This document shows positions 1-7,083 of a stretch of 7,083 nt of DNA, piece by piece. The position numbers and the translations under genes are program-made. Every line of letters starts with the position of its first letter. The stretch's first letter is position 1. The notes beneath the pieces were generated by a model. The model saw only the letters and a list, made by a program, of their open reading frames with translations. It had not been told where the DNA came from and did not search any database. Origin of the DNA: a bacterium (GTDB taxonomy: Bacteria > Pseudomonadota > Alphaproteobacteria > Caulobacterales > Hyphomonadaceae); NCBI GenBank assembly GCA_030824255.1, contig JAVBYB010000455.1, positions 1-7,083 on the forward strand. Direction: 5' to 3'.

Positions 1-109
1 TGGCAGCCAGGTGGCCGGCAGCGGGGCCAAGTCCGAAGGTGGCGTGATTGGCGGCCTTGCCGGCGTCATGGTTGGCCGTGACATCGCGAAGAAAGATCAT
101 CGCTGCTAA
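1..109 (+). CDS. Glycine-zipper protein, 3' end only (partial)
   Basis: This is the last 35 codons of a rightward gene that begins before the window; the frame starts at base 2 and stops with TAA at 107-109. The visible peptide is Gly-rich with a repeated small-residue spacing (GGVIGGLAGVMVGRDIAKK) and ends in a basic segment and a terminal Cys (DHRC). That pattern resembles the C-terminal part of the glycine-zipper 2TM family of small envelope proteins, often outer-membrane lipoproteins, in which glycines pack a helical hairpin into the membrane. No start, signal peptide or lipobox is visible, so location and exact family are inferred. A strong terminator follows 20 bp after the stop, which supports this being a real gene end. 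Confidence 0.7.
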   Translation, partial: GSQVAGSGAKSEGGVIGGLAGVMVGRDIAKKDHRC

Positions 110-129
110 TCCAGCATCTCATCCATCAG

Positions 130-163
130 AACGCCGCCCCGCTAATACGTGGGCGGCGTTTTT
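130..163 (+). terminator. Intrinsic terminator after the glycine-zipper gene
   Basis: A perfect 10-bp inverted repeat (AACGCCGCCC at 130-139, GGGCGGCGTT at 151-160) encloses an 11-nt loop, and the T run spans 159-163. This is a textbook Rho-independent terminator for the rightward gene ending at 109. It also lies 3 nt beyond the stop of the leftward SRPBCC gene. In that direction the hairpin is followed by no T tract, so it could at most be a weak terminator for the leftward operon. Confidence 0.9.
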
Positions 164-688
164 CTATGTCTGCTCCAGGGGCCAGTTCTCGATCCGGCAG
201 CGCTTCGGCGTCATCATGCCCATCAACGGGTTGAGCATCATCACCATCCTGCCGGAGAATGCCGGCTTGCCCGTTTCCGCCAGCGCCTTGAGGTTCTGCA
301 CAATGAAGGGCCCGCCCTGCGCCATGGACTTCTGGCTCTTCGTGCCGGCCGGAACATTCGTCGTAACGAGCGAGAACTCGGTGCCGCCCGGCACTTCCTT
401 CAGTTCATAGGTCACGGTCGACGCTGGCTCGCCCTCGTACTGTGTGAAGGCCATCGTGTGCGAATAGCGATAAGGCGGTGAGAACTCGAGCACTTCGCCG
501 ACCACAGCGGCAATCTTCCGGTCCGGCGTCACCATTCGGATCTTGCGGCCCGGCTTCAGCCCATTCTTTGTCTCGCACACCGAGCCGAAGAAGAACGGCA
601 ACACCGCATCGGTCTTCACCAGCGTGTTCCACACCGTCTCGATCGGCGCGTTGATGACAACCTTGTAGACCTGCTTGTCGCCGCTCAT
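164..688 (-). CDS. SRPBCC / AHSA1-like domain protein
   Basis: A 174-residue protein of the SRPBCC (START/Bet v1-like) superfamily, AHSA1-like branch, whose fold forms a deep hydrophobic pocket. Family hallmarks are the first strand and helix (VYKVVINAPIETVWNTLVKT, residues 7-26), the G-x-x-I-R-M strand near 60, the hydrophobic EVLEFSPPYRYSHTM segment, the T-V-T-Y-E-L strand and a C-terminal helix (IVQNLKALAETG). About 30 residues follow the usual fold end, rich in Met (MVMML, LMGMM) and closing with ENWPLEQT. The ATG at 688 overlaps the TGA of the upstream ArsR gene (ATGA), with G-rich Shine-Dalgarno-like sequence just upstream; this suggests translational coupling and rules out a longer N-terminus running into arsR. 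ArsR-SRPBCC pairs are common in bacteria. The ligand is unknown and nothing here identifies it. Confidence 0.9.
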   Translation of the reverse strand: MSGDKQVYKVVINAPIETVWNTLVKTDAVLPFFFGSVCETKNGLKPGRKIRMVTPDRKIAAVVGEVLEFSPPYRYSHTMAFTQYEGEPASTVTYELKEVPGGTEFSLVTTNVPAGTKSQKSMAQGGPFIVQNLKALAETGKPAFSGRMVMMLNPLMGMMTPKRCRIENWPLEQT

Positions 689-1026
689 TGCCCCTGCCCC
701 TTTTTCTTCGCTGTCTCGAAAGCCGCCTCGGCGGCGTATTTGATCCCCGTCAGGCGCTTCGCCCAATGGCCCGAGAAGTCATCCAGCCAGCGGTCATTGA
801 TCATCTGGATCGGCGCAACGTTGAGGTAGAGCCGCCGTACGCGCCCTTCCTTCTCCGACACCACCAGCCCCGCCTGCTCCAGCACGGCGAGATGGTTCAT
901 CACCGCAATGCGCGAGACATCGAACTCCCCCGCCACCTCCCCCACGCCAATCCCCGGACGCGCCTTCAGCACATCCATGATCCGGCGCCGCGTCTCGTGC
1001 GCCATGGCGTGAAAGACTGCGGTCAT
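685..1026 (-). CDS. ArsR-family winged-helix repressor of the SRPBCC operon
   Basis: A 113-residue DNA-binding repressor of the ArsR family. The N-terminus (MTAVFHAMAHETRRRIMDVL) is the standard first helix of this group. The recognition region follows (VGEVAGEFDVSRIAVMNHLAVLEQAGLV, about residues 28-55), then the wing (SEKEGRVRRLYLN, 57-69). The C-terminal helix (RWLDDFSGHWAKRL, 79-92) is typical of ArsR partners of SRPBCC proteins. There is no cysteine, so the classical ELCVCDL-type metal site is absent and a metal sensor is unlikely. I chose the ATG at 1026 because AGGTGA lies 7 nt upstream (1034-1039); an in-frame ATG at 1044 would add MSGEDD but has no Shine-Dalgarno and sits inside the operator. 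The gene overlaps the SRPBCC gene by 4 bp. Autoregulation through the palindrome at 1041-1064 is inferred. Confidence 0.92.
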   Translation of the reverse strand: MTAVFHAMAHETRRRIMDVLKARPGIGVGEVAGEFDVSRIAVMNHLAVLEQAGLVVSEKEGRVRRLYLNVAPIQMINDRWLDDFSGHWAKRLTGIKYAAEAAFETAKKKGQGQ

Positions 1027-1040
1027 ATCGTCTTCACCTG

Positions 1041-1064
1041 ACATGTAATGAGTACATTACATGT
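1041..1064 (-). promoter_or_regulatory. Palindromic operator of the ArsR/SRPBCC operon
   Basis: A perfect inverted repeat: arm ACATGTAATG at 1041-1050, spacer AGTA at 1051-1054, arm CATTACATGT at 1055-1064. It covers the proposed -10 box and start site of the leftward ArsR/SRPBCC operon, where a bound dimer would block RNA polymerase. Size and symmetry suit a homodimeric winged-helix repressor. The ArsR product encoded just downstream is the obvious candidate ligand, but binding is inferred. Confidence 0.82.
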
Positions 1065-1079
1065 GGGAGCGCAAGTCAA
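1051..1079 (-). promoter_or_regulatory. Sigma-70-type promoter of the ArsR/SRPBCC operon
   Basis: Reading leftward, a -35 box TTGACT (1074-1079, 5 of 6 to consensus) is followed after exactly 17 bp by TGTACT (1051-1056, 4 of 6). Transcription would start near 1042-1046, leaving a leader of about 16-20 nt before the ATG at 1026, enough to hold its AGGTGA ribosome site. The -10 lies inside the palindromic operator. The call rests on consensus and spacing only. Confidence 0.65.
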
Positions 1080-1101
1080 GCGGCTCCAGGCGCGGCCGTC
1101 G

Positions 1102-1437
1102 TCAGTGAGTTGAGACAAGCGTGCCGGTGCTGAGCAGCTCGAACCCGCTATCGGCTGGCGCCGCGGTATAGGAATGGATCGCGTCGGCCCCGATCGTCAG
1201 AACAGTCACCTGACCAGAAGGCATCAGATGATAGCATGCCGCCGGCTCCTTGTTCGGCCGGATGGCGTCAAGAGCCGCAACCTGAGCGTCGCTCGGGGTC
1301 CAGACCTTTGACTTGCCACTCCGGTCGGTTGACCAGCCGTCGAAACAAGGGGCTTCAAGCGACCTGGTTGGGGCTGTCAGGCAGGAAGCCACGCCGAGGC
1401 AGGCGACCAACAGCACGCCGAACTTTACAACGTGCAT
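1102..1437 (-). CDS. Small putative lipoprotein, function unknown
   Basis: A 111-residue protein I do not recognise. It starts with a short secretion signal (MHVVKFGVLLVACLGVASCL) whose hydrophobic stretch ends in a plausible lipobox V-A-S-C with Cys19 as the lipidated residue; L-V-A-C at Cys13 is a second match. The n-region is only weakly basic (Lys5). The mature part, about 92 residues, has two further cysteines (31 and 68) that could form a disulfide, a KSKVWTPSDAQVAALDAIRP segment, and a C-terminal half that looks beta-rich. The ATG at 1437 is preceded by GGGGGAG (1443-1449) at 5-nt spacing. A longer in-frame start at 1497 would overlap the SET gene and bury the signal peptide. It lies 25 bp downstream of the SET gene on the same strand, so co-transcription is likely. 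Confidence 0.75.
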   Translation of the reverse strand: MHVVKFGVLLVACLGVASCLTAPTRSLEAPCFDGWSTDRSGKSKVWTPSDAQVAALDAIRPNKEPAACYHLMPSGQVTVLTIGADAIHSYTAAPADSGFELLSTGTLVSTH

Positions 1438-1462
1438 CGTGGCTCCCCCAATCTTGTGGGCA

Positions 1463-1900
1463 TCAGGCCCGCGTTTGAGCCTTCGGCTTGGCCGCATCGC
1501 GCTCGCGCCGCGCCGTGCATTTCGGGCAGAGGCAGTTCTCCTTGCCGATGAAGGCGTCGAAATATTCCTTGCCGTAATCGTAGGTGATCTCCTCGCCCGG
1601 CCGGATTTCGCGCAGCGACTTCACGTAGATCCGACCGCCGTACACGTAGATTACCGCGTTCGGTTTGCAGGAATGGTTCGCATACCGCCCCACATTCGAG
1701 CGCGGCGACCCGTCCAGCGTGTGCGTTCGGCTCAGGTTGTAGAGATAGCGCGGCTTGCCCGGAATTGCGTCGGCTTCCGCATTGGTGATGATGTTGCCGG
1801 TGTATTCGAAGATGCGGACATGCTTCGGGATCACTTCGGTGGCGAACAGACCGAGGCCGGTTTTCGCGCGGCCAGTACGAAAGGGGCGTTTTGCTGACAT
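1463..1900 (-). CDS. SET-domain protein-lysine methyltransferase-like protein
   Basis: A 145-residue protein that is essentially one SET domain, the fold that transfers methyl groups from S-adenosylmethionine to protein lysines. The cofactor motif is K-T-G-L-G-L-F-A (13-20). The signature is GRYANHSCKPNA (71-82), holding the N-H-S-C-x-P-N knot. The catalytic-side motif is EEITYDYG (103-110) with Tyr107 and Tyr109. A short post-SET tail has C-L-C-P-K-C (123, 125, 128), which with Cys78 could bind one zinc; the canonical post-SET spacing is CxCx4C, so this is a compact variant. The protein ends in a basic tail. The ATG at 1900 has AGGTGA (1906-1911) 5 nt upstream; a GTG at 1909 has no ribosome site. 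The substrate is unknown. Similar small SET proteins occur in many bacteria, so a recent eukaryotic origin should not be assumed. Confidence 0.92.
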   Translation of the reverse strand: MSAKRPFRTGRAKTGLGLFATEVIPKHVRIFEYTGNIITNAEADAIPGKPRYLYNLSRTHTLDGSPRSNVGRYANHSCKPNAVIYVYGGRIYVKSLREIRPGEEITYDYGKEYFDAFIGKENCLCPKCTARRERDAAKPKAQTRA

Positions 1901-2046
1901 GCCGGTCACCTAGTCAGGGATTCGGTTTTGTTCAATCGCGATCGCGCGCCAGCAAAGCCCCTGCATCCCGGACGCCTTTGGAACAGTCAGGCCAGCGATC
2001 CGTTATGTCTCGAATGGCGCCCATGGCGCCTAACAGGTCAAGATCC

Positions 2047-2817
2047 ATGCAGAACAAGTCCGCCTTCCGTACACTCGCTATCCTGGCCGCCGCATCGTTC
2101 GCAGTTGGCGTGCCCGTCGTGCAGGCCGCCACAGGCACTCTGGCCGTCGGGCAAAGCAATCTCGTCCGCGATGGCGACACCACGCTCGAGGCAGCCGGAT
2201 ACGCATTCTCCATCTGGGGCGTAATCTACGGCGGGCTGCTCGCATATGCCGTCTACCAGGCACTGCCGTCCACGGGCGAAAAACCGGGCCTGCGTCTGCT
2301 TGGGTGGCCTTCGGTCGTCGCCATGCTTGGATGCGGGTTCTGGCTGATCGCAGCCGCCTACGACATCAAATGGGCCACGGTCGGGATTATCGTTGCGTCG
2401 GCGCTGGTGCTTTGCATACCGCTCATCCGTCGGTACCCCGTTCAGACGACGCGCGATTTCTGGCTGATTGCCGCCCCGCTTTCGATGCTGGCTGGCTGGC
2501 TCACCATCGCTTCCGCCCTCAACTCCCTGACCGTCCTGACCAGCTTTGCTGTGATAGCTCCGGAAACCGCCCCCGCCTGGGCCGCAGGAGGGATCATGCT
2601 GGTGGTTGCGGTTGGCGGCTGGGTGAGCACGGTCTCCAGAAACTGGGTCTATCCGCTCCCAATCGCCTGGGGCCTTATCGGCGTAAGCGTCGCCGAGCAC
2701 GCCGACCGCCCCATGATCGCCCTACTGGCAGCAGGCGGCGCTGCAGCTTTGTTGGTTATAGCCATTCGGGTCGGAACGCACCGCTCTCTGCTGCTGCCAC
2801 TTCCCCGTCAGCAATGA
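2047..2817 (+). CDS. TspO/MBR-like (tryptophan-rich sensory) membrane protein
   Basis: A 256-residue polytopic inner-membrane protein with about seven or eight hydrophobic segments (roughly 8-27, 54-73, 88-105, 108-126, 138-158, 178-194, 202-216, 222-240) and ten tryptophans. Two motifs recall the longer relatives of TspO/MBR: YAFSIWGVIYGGLLAYAVYQ (52-71) and PLSMLAGWLTIASALN (144-159). Classical TspO has about 160 residues and five helices and binds tetrapyrroles; this larger branch is uncharacterised, so a sensor or tetrapyrrole role is only inherited from the name. The first segment may act as a signal anchor, with possible cleavage after VQAA. I chose the ATG at 2047, preceded by a weak AGG (2035-2037). 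In-frame ATGs upstream (for example 2005) would add a polar leader and lack a ribosome site. The gene is divergent from the SET gene. Confidence 0.75.
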   Translation: MQNKSAFRTLAILAAASFAVGVPVVQAATGTLAVGQSNLVRDGDTTLEAAGYAFSIWGVIYGGLLAYAVYQALPSTGEKPGLRLLGWPSVVAMLGCGFWLIAAAYDIKWATVGIIVASALVLCIPLIRRYPVQTTRDFWLIAAPLSMLAGWLTIASALNSLTVLTSFAVIAPETAPAWAAGGIMLVVAVGGWVSTVSRNWVYPLPIAWGLIGVSVAEHADRPMIALLAAGGAAALLVIAIRVGTHRSLLLPLPRQQ

Positions 2818-2916
2818 CACAATGACCCGGTTGCGCCGTCTCGCTTGCCGCCCATATTCCCGCCTCTGGTGAGTGTGTAGCCCAAACTACGGCGGACGGG
2901 GGCGACAACGGATCGC

Positions 2917-2931
2917 GTTCCGTTTATGTTC
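2917..2931 (+). promoter_or_regulatory. Probable LexA (SOS) box upstream of uvrA
   Basis: GTTC at 2917-2920 and GTTC at 2928-2931 are separated by exactly 7 nt. GTTC-N7-GTTC is the established LexA target in Alphaproteobacteria, and uvrA is a classic SOS gene there. The box lies 71 bp before the uvrA start in the 184-bp gap after the TspO-like gene. I could not find a convincing -35/-10 pair in that gap, so how LexA would block transcription is not resolved. Apart from this box I see nothing in 2818-3001. Confidence 0.8.
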
Positions 2932-3001
2932 TTGGCCTGCCAGTCGACTCAGCGCACGTCCACCGGCAAGACAGATCGAACAAAGCTCCCCGGGTTAGTC
3001 C

Positions 3002-5956
<2,955 letters not shown>

Positions 5957-5959
5957 GTG

Positions 5960-6811
5960 CTAGCTGGCGGCAAGGTCCGTTGGACGCAGGCCCTTGTACA
6001 GAATGGCTCCCATTGCCGACACTGGAATGCTCAACAGCGAATTCAGGAAGGTGATGAGCGTCAGTACCAGCAGGTAAGGCAGCACGCTCACAGCCCCACC
6101 GGAGACCATAACGAAAACGGTGGTTAGGGCCTCCGCCACCACTGTGTTGATGATGATCACCGGCGCAACCGTCAGCAGGAACACTGTCAACACGCGCAGG
6201 ACATTCCCACGGATCCAGCTCCACGCCTGGAACACCATGATGCGCTTCTCGCCAATCGTCGCCGCATCCGCCAGCGCAACAAGACCCGTCGACAGGCAGA
6301 AGACGGCCACCAGCACCACCATCAACATCGTCAGGCCGCCAACGCCCAACGCATCGATCAGCGCCTGCATCATCGCCTCCGGATCTGCAGCAAGCGCTTC
6401 CATGGCTTCGGGCGACGCCGCCACCGACCGGAACACCGTAGCCGACAGGAAGATCATCAGAAGCAGGAAGAGCGGTATCGCGAGCAGCGTAACGGAAACG
6501 CCAACACCCAGCAGCCGCGCCTCGTCTCCGCCCAGCGTTACGCCGACCGGCGGCACGAACTCATCCCGCACGGCCTTACGCAGCACAGCGCCGGAGAACA
6601 TCAACCCCGCCAAAATCATCGGCACCGCAACCAGAATATCCAGCGCAGGCGCCCCGCCGCCCATCATCAGCGTCGCCGCCCGCCCGATCTGCGCGATCGC
6701 CGCAGTTGCCAAAGCCGCCGGCACGAAGGCGCGCCAATTCTGGCCAAGGAACGCCCAGGCCCCGCGCCAAACCGCGCCGACAGGAACTTTTCCCGCAAGG
6801 TTTTCGGTCAC
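5960..6811 (-). CDS. Polytopic membrane protein, function unknown
   Basis: A 283-residue protein with about six hydrophobic segments (roughly 27-45, 58-77, 101-125, 158-182, 205-235, 239-265). The segment WSWIRGNVLRVLTVFLL (197-213), an amphipathic helix running into a membrane helix, resembles repeats in uncharacterised glycerophosphodiesterase-membrane-domain-like proteins, but I cannot name a family with confidence. A periplasmic or cytoplasmic loop at 128-157 is rich in Ala, Glu and Met (SPEAMEALAADPEAMMQ). The start is a GTG at 6811, chosen because GGAGG (6817-6821) lies 5 nt upstream; no usable ATG occurs nearby. It ends 3 bp from the uvrA stop on the opposite strand, and begins 58 bp after the TonB-like gene on the same strand, so the latter two may be co-transcribed. 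Confidence 0.85.
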   Translation of the reverse strand: MTENLAGKVPVGAVWRGAWAFLGQNWRAFVPAALATAAIAQIGRAATLMMGGGAPALDILVAVPMILAGLMFSGAVLRKAVRDEFVPPVGVTLGGDEARLLGVGVSVTLLAIPLFLLLMIFLSATVFRSVAASPEAMEALAADPEAMMQALIDALGVGGLTMLMVVLVAVFCLSTGLVALADAATIGEKRIMVFQAWSWIRGNVLRVLTVFLLTVAPVIIINTVVAEALTTVFVMVSGGAVSVLPYLLVLTLITFLNSLLSIPVSAMGAILYKGLRPTDLAAS

Positions 6812-6869
6812 CAGGCCCTCCAGACAAGACTGAGGCCCTAGTTCAAATGGCCCAACCCGGCAACCGCGC

Positions 6870-7083
6870 TCAGCGGCCGATGGAGAACTCGAAAGTCAGG
6901 ATATGCACCTCAGGCATCCTGCATGTGGGCGCCTGCGGCCCTTCCTCGCGCCACGTCCATGTGCCCATAACGTCCTGCACAGCCTGAACGAAGTCCGGAT
7001 GCGGCGCCGAGGCAAGCAGCTTGGGATTAGCAAACGCCCCGTTCGCACGTAGCTCCACCGCATACGTCACCACGCCGCCGAGG
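6870..7083 (-). CDS. TonB C-terminal-domain-like protein (partial, 5' end outside window)
   Basis: The C-terminal 70 residues of a leftward gene; the reading frame is still open at the window edge (Leu-Gly-Gly-Val-Val-Thr-Tyr...), so the true start lies beyond 7083 and an internal GTG at 7073 is probably not the start. The pattern fits a TonB C-terminal domain: a strand with V-T-Y-A-V-E-L, a turn with N-G-A-F-x-N-P, L-L-A-S-A-P, a helix (PDFVQAVQDVMGTWTW) and a final strand (VHILTFEFSIGR). TonB proteins link the proton-motive force of the ExbB/ExbD complex to outer-membrane receptors; many paralogues have unknown partners. The loop before the last strand carries a lone Cys (TCRMP). Without the N-terminal anchor and Pro-rich spacer the assignment stays moderate. 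Confidence 0.65.
   Translation of the reverse strand, partial: LGGVVTYAVELRANGAFANPKLLASAPHPDFVQAVQDVMGTWTWREEGPQAPTCRMPEVHILTFEFSIGR

Noticed and set aside
689..766. N-terminal extension of the SRPBCC frame into arsR.
   Set aside because: It would overlap arsR by about 80 bp and add non-homologous residues. The ATG at 688, coupled to the arsR stop, gives the normal family start.
1937..1946. Perfect 10-bp palindrome CGCGATCGCG in the gap between the SET and TspO-like genes.
   Set aside because: It is made only of the common GCGATCGC word in GC-rich DNA, it does not extend outward, and no promoter could be aligned with it.
2038..2700. Long open frame on the - strand opposite the TspO-like gene.
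   Set aside because: Its composition (Gly/Arg/Asp/Gln-rich, low complexity) is that of an antisense shadow, and the + strand shows clear membrane helices and family motifs.
6120..6833. Long open frame on the + strand opposite the membrane-protein gene.
   Set aside because: It is a shadow of the leftward gene: Ser/Thr/Arg-rich, no family features and no ribosome site, while the opposite strand encodes a coherent membrane protein with GGAGG before its GTG.
6815..6840. Direct repeat AGGGCCT (leftward strand) before the GTG of the membrane-protein gene.
   Set aside because: Only two 7-bp copies; one contains part of the Shine-Dalgarno. Most likely chance.

Overview
The window looks like ordinary chromosome of a GC-rich alphaproteobacterium. 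The support is the UvrA sequence style (including a CPVS first zinc-finger pair), a GTTC-N7-GTTC box of the type used by alphaproteobacterial LexA upstream of uvrA, and GC-rich, Ala/Arg-rich coding. A Hyphomonas/Caulobacter-like relative would fit, but the genus is a guess. I see no insertion sequence, phage gene, tRNA, rRNA or CRISPR array.

Layout. Positions 1-109 hold the 3' end of a rightward glycine-zipper protein, closed by a strong intrinsic terminator (130-163). Next comes a leftward two-gene operon: an ArsR-family repressor (685-1026) followed, with an ATGA overlap, by an SRPBCC/AHSA1-like protein (164-688). Its promoter carries a perfect 10-bp inverted repeat (1041-1064) covering the -10 box, as expected for autoregulation. 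A second leftward pair follows: a 145-residue SET-domain methyltransferase (1463-1900) and, 25 bp downstream, a small putative lipoprotein (1102-1437). Divergent from it is a TspO/MBR-like membrane protein (2047-2817).

The right half is dominated by uvrA (3002-5956), the damage-recognition ATPase of nucleotide excision repair, with a probable LexA box at 2917-2931. It converges, with 3 bp between stop codons, on a leftward polytopic membrane protein (5960-6811). That gene is preceded by the C-terminal part of a TonB-like protein (6870 to the window edge).

How the genes relate. The ArsR/SRPBCC pair is a self-contained regulatory unit, and uvrA is an SOS-type repair gene. The SET/lipoprotein pair and the TonB-like/membrane-protein pair are linked only by strand and spacing. 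I found no convincing multi-gene system of a new kind. The points most worth a second look are the ArsR operator, the stand-alone SET enzyme, the LexA box, and the Cys-to-Ser change in the first UvrA zinc module.
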